From Hyphomicrobiales bacterium (lineage in GTDB: Bacteria; Pseudomonadota; Alphaproteobacteria; Rhizobiales; Rhizobiaceae): a stretch of 64,000 nucleotides of DNA. Below, one piece after another: positions 34,913 to 44,101 of this stretch (its first letter is position 1; each line of letters starts with the position of its first letter). The notes below the pieces were generated by a model, which saw only the letters and a program-made list of their open reading frames with translations, was not told the origin of the DNA and ran no database searches. Where the stretch lies: the NCBI GenBank assembly GCA_900471485.1, contig UCEU01000011.1, positions 186,001-250,000 on the forward strand, read 5' to 3'. A program made the position numbers and the translations under genes.

Positions 34913-35368
34913 ATGCCTTTTGCCTTCAATGCGCCGTCCGAAGACAAATCCGAACTTGAAGATGCCGGCGATTTCACGCCGCGCTTTGACGATCGCGGCC
35001 TGATCACGGCCATCGTCACCGACGCCAAGGACGGCGAATTGCTGATGGTGGCGCACATGAACGCCAAGGCGCTGGCGCTCACCATCCAGACCGGCCAGGC
35101 TCACTATTTCAGCCGTTCGCGCGGCAAGCTCTGGCTGAAGGGTGAAACCTCGGGCAATATCCAGACCGTCAAGGAGATACGCACCGATTGCGACCAGGAC
35201 GCCATCTGGCTGAAGGTCGAGGTCGCCGGCCACGATGCGACATGCCACACTGGTCGCCGCTCCTGCTTCTACCGCACCGTCAACCTGGAGGACGGCAAGC
35301 CGATGCTTCAGATCGCCGACGACGAGCTGCAGTTCGATCCGCACGAAGTCTACAAGAAAGACAGCTGA
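34913..35368 (+). CDS. hisI: Phosphoribosyl-AMP cyclohydrolase
   Basis: A 151-residue HisI domain protein (not fused to HisE) that hydrolyses phosphoribosyl-AMP in histidine synthesis. Motifs are [35 protein letters not shown] and the zinc-binding cysteines in DCDQDAIW and [11 protein letters not shown]. Transcribed with folE. Confidence 0.96.
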   Translation: MPFAFNAPSEDKSELEDAGDFTPRFDDRGLITAIVTDAKDGELLMVAHMNAKALALTIQTGQAHYFSRSRGKLWLKGETSGNIQTVKEIRTDCDQDAIWLKVEVAGHDATCHTGRRSCFYRTVNLEDGKPMLQIADDELQFDPHEVYKKDS

Positions 35369-35479
35369 CACACGTATCCGCATCATATTGAAACGGAATT
35401 TTACGCGATACACCAATTGGAAAGGGCAAAAGGGGCGCTAGTATAGCTTATTGGGTGTTTACCGCAGGGAGGGCGGGCC

Positions 35480-36448
35480 ATGCTGAATTGGAACTTGTAT
35501 CGGCAGTCTCCCGACGTGGTCACCTCTGATCCCGGCGTCCCCGCTATACCTGACATGAGCATTTCCCCTCCTGCCCCCGCGCCCAAGAAAGCCCGCATAG
35601 CGCTCGCGCTCGGCGGTGGCGCCGCGCGCGGCTGGGCCCATATCGGTGTGCTGCGCGCCCTGGACGAGGAAGGCATCGAGGTCGGCATGGTCGCCGGCAC
35701 CTCGATCGGCGCCCTTGTCGGCGGCTGCTACCTTGCGGGAAAGCTCGATGAGCTCGAGGAATTCGCCCGCTCCCTGACCATGCGCCGCATCGCCAGTTTG
35801 CTGGATCTCACGATCGGCGGCAGCGGCCTGTTCGGTGGCATGCGGCTTACCAAGCGCATGCAGGAACATCTCGAGGGCCTCACCGTCGAACAGCTGGACC
35901 GCCCCTTCGTTGCCGTCGCCGCCGAGGTCAATACCGGCCACGAGGTCTGGATCGGCAACGGCTCGCTGATCACGGCACTCCGCGCCTCCTACGCCCTGCC
36001 CGGCATCTTCGAGCCGATCCGCAGCAACCAGCGTACGCTGGTCGATGGCGCCCTGGTCAATCCCGTGCCGGTTTCGGTTTGCCGCGCCTATGAGCAACCG
36101 CTCGTGGTCGCCGTCAACCTCAACTACGATCTCTACGGCCGCTCGGCCGTCGTGCGCCACAATGCCAGCCTCTCGGCATCGGAAGTGCACAAGCGCGAGG
36201 AAGCGCCGACCACGCGGCTCGGCATGACTGGCGTGATGGTGCAGGCCTTCAACATCATCCAGGACCGCATCGCGCGTGCGCGCCTTGCCGGTGATCCGCC
36301 GGATATCTCGATCAATCCGCGGCTGAGCGATATCGGTCTGTCGGAGTTTCATCGCGCCGGCGAGGCAATCGCGCGCGGTTACGAGGAAGCCAAGATGCGG
36401 CTTCCCGAATTGAAGCGGATGCAGGATTTGGCCGCCGGCTCCGTGTGA
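35480..36448 (+). CDS. Patatin-like phospholipase family protein
   Basis: A 322-residue patatin-fold hydrolase of the RssA type. It has the oxyanion Gly-rich loop LALGGGAARGWAHIG, nucleophile Ser75 in AGTSIGALVGG and the Asp189 of the catalytic dyad in VDGALVNPVP. Patatins hydrolyse acyl esters of lipids. A Pro-rich N-terminal leader of about 35 residues precedes the domain. The gene is monocistronic, converging with the CBS-domain gene. Confidence 0.92.
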   Translation: MLNWNLYRQSPDVVTSDPGVPAIPDMSISPPAPAPKKARIALALGGGAARGWAHIGVLRALDEEGIEVGMVAGTSIGALVGGCYLAGKLDELEEFARSLTMRRIASLLDLTIGGSGLFGGMRLTKRMQEHLEGLTVEQLDRPFVAVAAEVNTGHEVWIGNGSLITALRASYALPGIFEPIRSNQRTLVDGALVNPVPVSVCRAYEQPLVVAVNLNYDLYGRSAVVRHNASLSASEVHKREEAPTTRLGMTGVMVQAFNIIQDRIARARLAGDPPDISINPRLSDIGLSEFHRAGEAIARGYEEAKMRLPELKRMQDLAAGSV

Positions 36449-36462
36449 AGCCGGCGAGGACG

Positions 36463-36897
36463 TCAGCCGGCGATGTAAGCCTTGATCTGCTCCGTTTCGA
36501 GCTCGACTTCCGCGATGCGGGTCTTCACCACGTCACCGATGGAAATGATGCCGGCGAGCTTGCCGTTGGCCTCGACGGGAACGTGGCGGAAGCGACGGCT
36601 GGTCATCAGCTCCATCAGCTCGTTCACCGTCGAATCTTCATGGCAGCGATAGACCTTGGCGGTCATCACGGAGGCGACCGGCTGGTCGAGACAGGCGGCG
36701 CCTGACTTCGCGATGGCATGCACCACGTCGCGCTCGGTGAAGATCCCGGAAATCTTGTTCTCCATCCCGACGATGACGATGGCGCCGATCTTCTTCTTGC
36801 TCAGAATCAGCGCGGCCTCGGATACGGTCGTCTGCGGGCCGGCGGTAACGACGTCCCTGCCCTTGCTGTCGAGTATGGCTTTGACTGAATTGGACAT
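36463..36897 (-). CDS. Two-CBS-domain protein
   Basis: A 144-residue protein composed of a tandem pair of CBS domains (about residues 5-65 and 75-135), with the adenosine-nucleotide-binding patterns GIFTERDVVHAIA and GIISIGDVVKTRI. CBS pairs sense AMP, ATP or SAM. Here they are free-standing, so the protein probably acts as a small regulatory partner. Similar stand-alone proteins are common in rhizobia. Confidence 0.9.
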   Translation of the reverse strand: MSNSVKAILDSKGRDVVTAGPQTTVSEAALILSKKKIGAIVIVGMENKISGIFTERDVVHAIAKSGAACLDQPVASVMTAKVYRCHEDSTVNELMELMTSRRFRHVPVEANGKLAGIISIGDVVKTRIAEVELETEQIKAYIAG

Positions 36898-36994
36898 TTG
36901 AACCTCCTATGCAGTGAATAAATTCGGCTATCACAGGCATCCGCGGCGGCTTCTCCTCCCATCGCGGATCAGTTCGAATGGTGCACTCCAATCT

Positions 36995-37765
36995 TCAGGA
37001 TTGCAATGTTTCAGTTTGTTCTGAAATGACCGGCTGGGCCGGCGGCGCGCGGTCGAAGAGCGGAAACAGCAGAAAGCCGAAGAGGAACCCGCCGATATGG
37101 GCGTCCCAGGCGATGTCTTGTCCCTCGCCGCCGAAGATCGGCACGCCTGATGCGATCAGGATATTGCCTGCGAACCAGAAGATGATGAACATCAGCACCG
37201 TGCGGCTGCGGAACGTTTCGACGACGGACAGCCGCGGATTGAGGTGCGCGGCTTGGTTCGCACGCCGCTCCGGCGGAAAGGCGAAACGGCATGCAGCGCC
37301 CATCAGGCCTGAAATCACGCCGGAAGCCCCGACGAGCGGCGCCGGGCTGCCCCAGTTGAGGCCGAGGTGAAGGGCCGCCGCCGCAGCGGATGAAAACACC
37401 CAGAAGATCAGATAGCGAGCAGTGCCGATGCGTCGCGCCACCGGCGTCCCGAACGCCATCAGCCAGAGACCATTGAAAACGATGTGCTCGATGCTGCCGT
37501 GCAGCAGCGAGTATGTGAGTGGCGTCCAGAACGGCTGCAGTCCCTGCTCCGCCAGGGAGGCCGCGTAACGCAGCGGAATGAAGCCGAAATTGAAGAACAG
37601 CCAGTCGATGGTGTTGTCCGAGAGCAGCAACGTCTGCACCGCGTAGATAGCGACCAGAATGGCAAGGCTCGCGAGCACCGATCCCGGAAGGTTGAACACA
37701 GGTTCCCGTTGGGGCTCCGCCAGGAGCTCCACTTCCGATTGCGGCTCGACCTTATGTTCGTCCAT
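36995..37765 (-). CDS. Rhomboid family intramembrane serine protease
   Basis: A 256-residue polytopic protein with about six membrane helices. The catalytic Ser148 lies in GASGVISG and the partner His223 in WDAHIGGFLFG. The conserved HGSIEHIVFNGLWL resembles the usual HxxxxHxxxN helix 2 motif. Rhomboids cleave transmembrane substrates. The soluble N-terminus (about 25 residues) is acidic. Confidence 0.92.
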   Translation of the reverse strand: MDEHKVEPQSEVELLAEPQREPVFNLPGSVLASLAILVAIYAVQTLLLSDNTIDWLFFNFGFIPLRYAASLAEQGLQPFWTPLTYSLLHGSIEHIVFNGLWLMAFGTPVARRIGTARYLIFWVFSSAAAAALHLGLNWGSPAPLVGASGVISGLMGAACRFAFPPERRANQAAHLNPRLSVVETFRSRTVLMFIIFWFAGNILIASGVPIFGGEGQDIAWDAHIGGFLFGFLLFPLFDRAPPAQPVISEQTETLQS

Positions 37766-37810
37766 GCTCTGCCCCTTATTTGGTGCACGGTCCTTACACG
37801 ACGACTACTC

Positions 37811-37960
37811 AAAAAAAAAGCCGTCCGGCTTGCGCCGAACGGCCTGTCGAGCGCCCCCGGGGACTTGGTCCCCGCACCCGATGAGTTGTGCTGAACTTCC
37901 GTGTCAGGAAGCGATGAAAGGAGAGTGCCACGCTGCGGCCGATCGTTCAATCGAAAGCCT
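37811..37960 (-). ncRNA. Candidate small RNA with strong terminator
   Basis: A minus-strand terminator (arms 37820-37829 and 37834-37843, followed by nine T) lies between the leftward rhomboid gene and the rightward PAS gene, so no coding gene ends there. Upstream on the same strand is a second clean hairpin GGGGAC-CAA-GTCCCC (37859-37873). Together they look like the 3' half of an sRNA of roughly 100-150 nt. The 5' end given is approximate; an AT-rich TTAAGGTTAAAAAAGG upstream could hold the promoter. No Rfam identity can be assigned from memory. Confidence 0.4.
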
Positions 37961-38064
37961 TTTTTAACCTTAACTGCCCGGATCTGGCATGAAAAACGCA
38001 AGGTAGACCTCAAGACGGCCATGATGGCTGTCTGTTGATCCGGAATGAAACAACTGGTGCCGAA

Positions 38065-38643
38065 ATGCGTCTCAAAACCACTATCGAGCTGTTTGACTAT
38101 TGGAATCGCCTCCGCGGCGCGGAGATAGCGCCGCTCAGGACCGAGGTCGAACCGACGCAGCTGCGCAATATTCTCTCCAGCCTCTTCATGCTGGAGATGG
38201 TCGAACCCGAGCGCGTCGTCTTCCGTCTTGCAGGTACCCGCATCTGTGATCTCTTCGGCCGCGATCTCGGCGGAGCGACGATCGACAGCCTCTGGGCGCA
38301 TGGCTGCGGCGATATTGGCAAGACGGCGGCCGGTGTCATGACGCATGCGCTGCCGGCCCTGTTCAACGCCACCGGTTACACTGCCGCCGGCCACCGCGCT
38401 GCCTTCGAGATCATCCTGCTGCCGCTGCGTAACGCGGAAGGCAAGTGCGACAAGTTGCTCGGCGCCATCGCGCCGACGACTTCGGCCAGCTGGCTGGAGG
38501 TGGTGCCGCTCGAATTTCTCGTCCTTGACCGCAGCCGCCTGCTCCATGAGCAGCTCGGCAAGTTTTCCGAGACGAACGAGCAGACGGGCAGCGCACCGGT
38601 CACGACCGTCCGCCGACCATCGCTGAGACCATGCGTCGGATGA
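38065..38643 (+). CDS. PAS-domain protein (PAS_5 type)
   Basis: A 192-residue protein matching the single-domain rhizobial PAS_5 pattern: TTIELFDYWNRLRG at the start, EPTQLRNILSSLFMLEM, then FRLAGTRICDLFGRDLGGATI. No output domain is attached, so it may bind a ligand or partner. The ATG at 38065 begins the conserved part; an earlier in-frame start exists at 38035. Confidence 0.8.
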   Translation: MRLKTTIELFDYWNRLRGAEIAPLRTEVEPTQLRNILSSLFMLEMVEPERVVFRLAGTRICDLFGRDLGGATIDSLWAHGCGDIGKTAAGVMTHALPALFNATGYTAAGHRAAFEIILLPLRNAEGKCDKLLGAIAPTTSASWLEVVPLEFLVLDRSRLLHEQLGKFSETNEQTGSAPVTTVRRPSLRPCVG

Positions 38644-38787
38644 TGTCGCATCTATTCGATGCAAGGAATGAGGTAGGTGTCACGCCGCGGCACAACTGAA
38701 ACTCTCAAAGTGCAGCCTTGAGACAACCTTCTGTTAAGGGATTGCGGGTAATGATCGGCTCGATTTATTTGATGAAGAAGCCCTTTG

Positions 38788-39399
38788 ATGCACGCGTTCC
38801 AGCAAGTTCAGCCACAACGGACTGCGCCACGCCTCGAACAAGGTGCCTTTCAGCGCGTCCCGATTAATATGCAGGGCCGGCTGATGCTGGCCAATTACGA
38901 AGAATTCGAGTGCGTTGTGGTCGATATGTCGCCTGGTGATATGTATGTCACCTGCCTCGGACGTCCCCGCTCCGCCGAACGCGTCATCGCCTATATCGAT
39001 CATCTCGGCCGCGTCGAAGGCTATGTGCAGACGGTCGACGGCCGCGGCTTTGCCATGTCGATCCACGCCACGGAACGCAAGCGCGAAAAGCTTGCCGCGC
39101 AGCTCACCTGGCTTGCCAACAAGCATGAGCTCGGGCTGCCGGAAGACCGTCGCCACGATCGTCTGACCCCACGCGAAACCACGACCGAGATTACCCTTGA
39201 AGACGGCAGCCGCTATACCTGCCGCATCATGGACCTTTCACTGTCGGGTGCTGCCGTCGACGTCGAAATGCGCCCGGCCATCGGCACGCCGCTTCGTCTT
39301 GGAAACATGCGCGGCCGCGTCGTCCGTCATTTCGTCGAGGGCGTGGCGATTGAGTTCCTGTCGGTCCAGTCGCGCGAGACGCTTCGCGAATTTCTCTGA
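38788..39399 (+). CDS. Tandem PilZ-domain protein
   Basis: A 203-residue protein made of two PilZ-like domains. The second (about residues 115-203) has both cyclic-di-GMP motifs: RRHDR (RxxxR) and DLSLSGAAV (D/NxSxxG). The first (about 20-110) is degenerate: QRVPIN in place of RxxxR and DMSPGD in place of DxSxxG. It probably binds cyclic-di-GMP through the second domain and could control surface or motility functions. Start at ATG 38788 follows AAGAAG. Confidence 0.85.
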   Translation: MHAFQQVQPQRTAPRLEQGAFQRVPINMQGRLMLANYEEFECVVVDMSPGDMYVTCLGRPRSAERVIAYIDHLGRVEGYVQTVDGRGFAMSIHATERKREKLAAQLTWLANKHELGLPEDRRHDRLTPRETTTEITLEDGSRYTCRIMDLSLSGAAVDVEMRPAIGTPLRLGNMRGRVVRHFVEGVAIEFLSVQSRETLREFL

Positions 39400-39459
39400 C
39401 GCCTGCCATTTCACTGTCACGAAACTGAGCGAAAAGGACCACCCTTTCAGGATCGGTCC

Positions 39460-40428
39460 ATGACGTCTCTCTATCCACAATCAGAACCCCACGATCAGGG
39501 CCTGCTCGATGTCGGCGACGGCAATCGCATTCATTGGCAGGTCTTCGGCAATCCTGTTGGCTATCCGGCGCTCTACGTTCACGGTGGCCCCGGCTCAGGC
39601 AGCTCCGTCTCCGCCAGCCGGTATTTCGATCCTGCCGTCTACAGGATCATTCTCCTCGACCAGCGCAACTGCGGCCAGAGCCTTCCGCATGCCGGCGATT
39701 TCGACACCGATCTGACTGACAACACCACATGCCACCTCGTCGAGGACATGGAGCGCCTGCGGCGTCATCTATGCATCGAGCAATGGCTGCTCTTCGGCAC
39801 CTCCTGGGGCTCGACCCTGGCGCTCGCCTATGCCGAAACGCATCGGAAGCGCGTGAGCGCCATGATCCTCGCCGGCGTCACGACCACGCGTCCGCAGGAG
39901 ATCGATTGGCTGACGCGTGGCATGGCGATCCTCTTTCCCGAGGAATGGAACCGACTGCTCGCTGCCCTTCCGCCTGAATTGCGCGAGCTCGGCCCACTGG
40001 AAGGCTATCATCGCCTTCTCAATGCCCCTGATATGGAGACGCGGCTCAAGGCCGCCCGCGACTGGCATGACTGGGAGGCGGCTTCCATCTTGCTTGCTGA
40101 TCCTGATGGCATGCCGCGCCGCTGGAGCGATCCGCACTATCTGCTGGCTCGGGCCCGCATCATTACCCACTACTTCCGCCACAATGCATGGCTCGAAGAT
40201 GGTGCACTGCTGCGTGATGCCCACAAGCTCGCAGGTATTCCAGGTATGCTGATCCAGGGGCGTCTCGATCTCGAGGCGCCGCTGACAACCGCATGGGAAT
40301 TGTCCAGATCCTGGCCGGGAAGCGAGTTGATCGTCATGGAAAAGGCCGCCCACTCGCCTTATCACGAAGAAATGGCCCGGGCGATCGTCGCTGCCACCGA
40401 CCGATTTCGAAAAGAATCTCAAAAATAA
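39460..40428 (+). CDS. Proline iminopeptidase-like alpha/beta hydrolase
   Basis: A 322-residue enzyme of the S33 peptidase family (prolyl aminopeptidase). Motifs seen are VHGGPGSGSS (oxyanion), DQRNCGQSLPHA, the nucleophile elbow FGTSWGSTLAL, an acid in IQGRLDLEAP and the catalytic His in KAAHSPYHEE. It removes N-terminal proline from peptides. The oxyanion and D-Q-R motifs are canonical, but the acid loop (RLDLEAP) differs from the usual GRYD, so a different amide substrate is possible. Confidence 0.85.
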   Translation: MTSLYPQSEPHDQGLLDVGDGNRIHWQVFGNPVGYPALYVHGGPGSGSSVSASRYFDPAVYRIILLDQRNCGQSLPHAGDFDTDLTDNTTCHLVEDMERLRRHLCIEQWLLFGTSWGSTLALAYAETHRKRVSAMILAGVTTTRPQEIDWLTRGMAILFPEEWNRLLAALPPELRELGPLEGYHRLLNAPDMETRLKAARDWHDWEAASILLADPDGMPRRWSDPHYLLARARIITHYFRHNAWLEDGALLRDAHKLAGIPGMLIQGRLDLEAPLTTAWELSRSWPGSELIVMEKAAHSPYHEEMARAIVAATDRFRKESQK

Positions 40429-40800
40429 TTTTTGGCGTTCTTTGCGCGCAAACGCGAATGCAGCCGTTTTAGCCCAGGTATTTCAGCCCTTTCGCATCGA
40501 AAAGCGACGGCTTGCGGCGGAGCTGCATGGTAAAGCAATCGTTGCGGAAATGCGCACTTTTGCGACGGCGTTAACTTCCTGTCTCGAATCCGGCCGTTTC
40601 GCTACCCATCCTCTTTCGGCGAAAGAAACAATTTTAATCGAATTTGCCTCGAATTCGGTTCGAATTTTATGCGCATTCGATTTTGTTTTTAGTCGAATTC
40701 TCCGCTTGTTTGAATCAACTAAGCTCTTAATTTAACTGCGTAATTTTGCGTCGGATAAAAACGTCTGTGTCAATTTCTCCTCACAACGGGGAGACGACAA
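40429..40800 (+). promoter_or_regulatory. Gene-free region with phased TCGAATT array
   Basis: No gene is seen in these 372 bases. TCGAATT occurs at 40638, 40649, 40660 and 40693, i.e. at exact multiples of 11 bp, plus an inverted copy ATTCGA at 40675-40680 and a partial copy at 40584. The sequence around is AT-rich in a GC-rich genome. It lies about 100-160 bp upstream of the BTLCP peptidase gene and looks like a protein-binding array on one face of the helix. Confidence 0.55.
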
Positions 40801-41406
40801 ATGACGATAGCAACTTTCATCAAGAGCGGTCTGGTGGCCGGCGCGATGCTGATTGCAACGATGGGCGCGGGACAGACGACGCCTCTCAACATGACGGTTC
40901 TGGGCAACGCAAGCCCGCCGATCGGCGCCTACCAGTTCTGCAAGGAGATCCCCTCCGATTGCAAGAACCCGGCCGGCGACGCAGGCGCGCTCGTTCTGAC
41001 CGAGGACCTTTGGAAGACGATCCTGAAGGTCAACTACGAGACCAATTCCAAGATCACGCCGATGACCGACATGGAAATCTACGGTGTCGAGGAACGCTGG
41101 GCCTACCCCACCACCGTCGGCGACTGTGAAGACTACGCGCTGCTTAAGCGCAAGCTGTTGATCGATGCCGGCATCTCGCCGTCGGACCTGCTGATGACCG
41201 TCGTGCTCCAGCCGAATGGCGACGGCCATGCGGTACTGACCGTCCGCACCGACCGTGGCGATTTCATCCTCGACAACATGCGCAACAAGGTCCTGCTGTG
41301 GGCCGATACCGAATACACCTACCTCAAGCGCCAGAACGCCGCCGATCCGGCGCGCTGGGTCAAGCTCCAGGATGGCCGCGCCGTGGCTGTCGGTAGCGTG
41401 AAGTAA
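40801..41406 (+). CDS. Transglutaminase-like cysteine peptidase (BTLCP, DUF920)
   Basis: A 201-residue protein of the bacterial transglutaminase-like cysteine proteinase family, related to LapG. Catalytic triad residues are Cys109 (GDCEDYALLKR), His143 (GHAVLTVRT) and Asp158 (LDNM). An N-terminal signal peptide directs it to the periplasm. LapG-type enzymes clip surface adhesins in response to cyclic-di-GMP; no LapD-like partner is adjacent. Good ribosome binding site (GGGGAG). Confidence 0.92.
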   Translation: MTIATFIKSGLVAGAMLIATMGAGQTTPLNMTVLGNASPPIGAYQFCKEIPSDCKNPAGDAGALVLTEDLWKTILKVNYETNSKITPMTDMEIYGVEERWAYPTTVGDCEDYALLKRKLLIDAGISPSDLLMTVVLQPNGDGHAVLTVRTDRGDFILDNMRNKVLLWADTEYTYLKRQNAADPARWVKLQDGRAVAVGSVK

Positions 41407-41570
41407 TCCCCTGCTTGCCGGAGTCATGCCGGCAGCAAGGTCAGGCGCCCCGGTCAACCCGCATCCCCGTGCCGACCGGCGCCCAGAGCCGCTCCTGCTG
41501 TCCCAGGGGCGGCTCGCCTGTTTTAAGGCTTCGCGCAAGCTTTTAATGCTTTCTTAACCGTAAGGGCCGG

Positions 41571-42395
41571 ATGATTGCCGGCATCACTTCAGCACCGGCG
41601 GCTCCTGTATTTCCTGCGGCGGTCTCACACCCGAAAGCCGCCATGAGCCATCCCGCTCACCATCACGACGATATCGCGGAAACCCCGCTGCTCTCGACCG
41701 GTTTCCTTGTCCGCGTCACCGCCGTCATCGCGCTGCTCGCGGCGCTGACGCTGGTCATCAGCATCGGCGACCGCTGGCTCGGTTCGCGCGTCTCGCTCGC
41801 CGGAAACACCGCCAGCACTTCGCTCGTCACGATCACCATCGGCCGTGATACGCTCCGCCTGCCGGAAAATGTCCTGCGGTTCCCGAGCCAGAGACGCGAC
41901 GGGCTCCTTGAGCGCGCCGATCTCTACCTCACATGGCCGGAAATGCAGGGCTACACCAACGAGCACCGCGCCCGCTTCGACGATGTCTCCCAGTCCGCCG
42001 GACTGATCTTCCTGCAAATCTCCCAGGGCACCATGTCGCGCGACATGTCCGGCCGATTCGAACCGATCTATTCGCACCTCCTGGAGGGTGATCCGGTACC
42101 CTACCAGAACGGCATGACGCTGCACCGCCTGCGCGCCGATGCCGGCTATGCCGACGAGGTGCTGCTGACGGCGCCCCGCAAGGATGGTCCCGATTATGTC
42201 GTGCGTTGCGTGTTGCCGACCACGCCTGCCCTGCAGAGCAGTGGCGATTGCCAGCGTGATATCCGCATCGGCAACGATTTAAGTGTGCTTTACCGCTTCT
42301 CCAGCCGGCATTTGCCCGATTGGGACCATATTGATGCCGCTATTCGCCAATTTGTAGAAACGCGCCTCGTGAGCCGTTCTGCGACAGGCCGCTAG
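41571..42395 (+). CDS. Membrane-anchored protein of unknown function
   Basis: A 274-residue protein with one transmembrane helix (about residues 48-68, VTAVIALLAALTLVISIGDRW) and an extracytoplasmic domain (about 80-270) of unrecognised type. A His-rich stretch (SHPAHHHDD) precedes the helix on the cytoplasmic side. ATG 41571 lacks a clear ribosome binding site; an in-frame ATG at 41643 would also keep the helix. It follows the BTLCP gene by 164 nt and precedes the carboxypeptidase gene, so a cell-envelope role is possible. Confidence 0.7.
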   Translation: MIAGITSAPAAPVFPAAVSHPKAAMSHPAHHHDDIAETPLLSTGFLVRVTAVIALLAALTLVISIGDRWLGSRVSLAGNTASTSLVTITIGRDTLRLPENVLRFPSQRRDGLLERADLYLTWPEMQGYTNEHRARFDDVSQSAGLIFLQISQGTMSRDMSGRFEPIYSHLLEGDPVPYQNGMTLHRLRADAGYADEVLLTAPRKDGPDYVVRCVLPTTPALQSSGDCQRDIRIGNDLSVLYRFSSRHLPDWDHIDAAIRQFVETRLVSRSATGR

Positions 42396-42531
42396 AATGA
42401 TCCGATATGCTGCAAGAAACGATTAATCATAAACGGATTGGTAACCCCGGGCGGCTAAATTCCGAAGAGAACGATTGCGCGAGAGGGCGCGCGGTCTCTC
42501 CGATATCAAAATGCAAGCGAAGAGTTGAATA

Positions 42532-43986
42532 GTGTCAAGGTCAGCCTCCTCCTCCGTATCTCAATCCCGGTCCCGGAACTTCCTTCTCAAGGCGATCATG
42601 GCGCTCAGTCTGGCGGCCGGCATCGTTGCGACCGAAGCGGTCAATGCCGAGGCCGAGGCGGCCAATCCCAAATATGCCGGCATCGTCGTCGACGCCAAGA
42701 CCGGCAATGTCCTCTACAGTGAGAATGCCGACCGCTTGCAGTATCCGGCCTCGCTCACCAAGATGATGACCCTGTACCTGACCTTCGAAGCGCTCGAGCA
42801 GGGTCGCATTCGCCTCGATACCGCTGTCCCCTTCTCCGCTCACGCTTCCGGCCAGGCGCCGACCAAGCTCGGTGTGCGCGTCGGCGGCCAGATCAGCGTC
42901 GAGCAGGCCATCCTCGGTCTCGTTACCCTGTCGGCCAACGACGCCTCCACCGCTCTCGGCGAACTGCTTGGCGGCAGCGAGGATCGCTTCGCGCAGATGA
43001 TGACGGCCAAGGCGCATGCGCTCGGCATGACCAGGACGACCTACCGCAACGCCAACGGTCTGCCGAACACCGCGCAGATGACGACGGCTCGCGACCAGGC
43101 CCGCCTCGGCATCGCGCTTCGTCAGCATTTTCCGCAGTATTACGGCTATTTCTCCACGCAGAGCTTCAAGTTCGGCAACCGCATCATTCGCAGCCATAAC
43201 CGACTGGTCGGCTCCGTGCGCGGCGTCGATGGCATCAAGACCGGCTACACCCGCGCCGCCGGCTTCAATCTCGTGAGTTCGGTGCAGGTGGACGACAAGT
43301 CGATCGTCGGCGTCGTCCTCGGTGGCGCCTCCACCCCTGCCCGTGACAACCAGATGCGCAAGCTGATCGCGGCCTATCTTCCGAAGGCCTCCGGCCGCGG
43401 TAACGTCAGCGATCTCGTAGCAGAAGCGCCGAAGAAGGCTCCGGCACCGGTTATCCCACAGGAAGTGGCCGCCGCTGCGTCGCCCGATCTCGGCCTGCCG
43501 AACAAGGGTCCGAAGCCTGACGTTCGCATCCAGGTTGCCTCCGCGCAGGTCGCTTACGCCGACACCGCGCCGACCAAGTCCGCCAATCCGCTGCTGCAGC
43601 AGGAAATGCCCGCTCCGAGCCGGGTGAAGACGCAGACGATCAAGCAGGCTTCGATCGCCCAGCCAGCCGCGACGTCGCCCTATACTCCGCCGGAACAGGG
43701 CGACACTGCGGTCGATACGCTGACCACCGCCTCCACCAAGGAGCCGATGCCGAGCGGTTGGGTCGTCCAGATCGGTATTTCGTCCAGCAAGGATGGCGCG
43801 ATGGATCTTCTCGATGGCGCCAAGGCCAAGGGCGGCAAGGCCCTGCGCTCCGCCAAGCCCTTCGCCGTCGCCTATGCCGGCGGCTACCGTGCCCGCTTCG
43901 GCGGCTTCGACGAGCAGCGTGATGCCGTCAACGCCTGCAACGCTCTGAAGCGCTCCGGCGTAAAGTGCTGGGCTTCGGCTCAGTAA
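42532..43986 (+). CDS. D-alanyl-D-alanine carboxypeptidase with SPOR domain
   Basis: A 484-residue penicillin-binding protein (S11 family). The three active-site motifs are present: Ser74-Leu-Thr-Lys77, Ser134-Ala-Asn136 and Lys236-Thr-Gly. A signal sequence precedes (about residues 18-40). After the catalytic domain there is a long Pro/Ala linker and a C-terminal SPOR domain (about 405-484, GWVVQIGISSSKDGA) that binds denuded glycan strands at the division site. It trims the terminal D-Ala of peptidoglycan stems. GTG 42532 was taken as start; an ATG at 42598 would shorten the signal region. Confidence 0.92.
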   Translation: MSRSASSSVSQSRSRNFLLKAIMALSLAAGIVATEAVNAEAEAANPKYAGIVVDAKTGNVLYSENADRLQYPASLTKMMTLYLTFEALEQGRIRLDTAVPFSAHASGQAPTKLGVRVGGQISVEQAILGLVTLSANDASTALGELLGGSEDRFAQMMTAKAHALGMTRTTYRNANGLPNTAQMTTARDQARLGIALRQHFPQYYGYFSTQSFKFGNRIIRSHNRLVGSVRGVDGIKTGYTRAAGFNLVSSVQVDDKSIVGVVLGGASTPARDNQMRKLIAAYLPKASGRGNVSDLVAEAPKKAPAPVIPQEVAAAASPDLGLPNKGPKPDVRIQVASAQVAYADTAPTKSANPLLQQEMPAPSRVKTQTIKQASIAQPAATSPYTPPEQGDTAVDTLTTASTKEPMPSGWVVQIGISSSKDGAMDLLDGAKAKGGKALRSAKPFAVAYAGGYRARFGGFDEQRDAVNACNALKRSGVKCWASAQ

Positions 43987-44101
43987 TGACTGCCGGATCG
44001 CCTGCGCCACGCTGGCGATCCGTTCGAAATGCGGCCGCGATCGGTGTTCGCGATCCGGCCGATGTGATCAGACTCGATTTGTATTGCGTACGGGGATGAC
44101 T

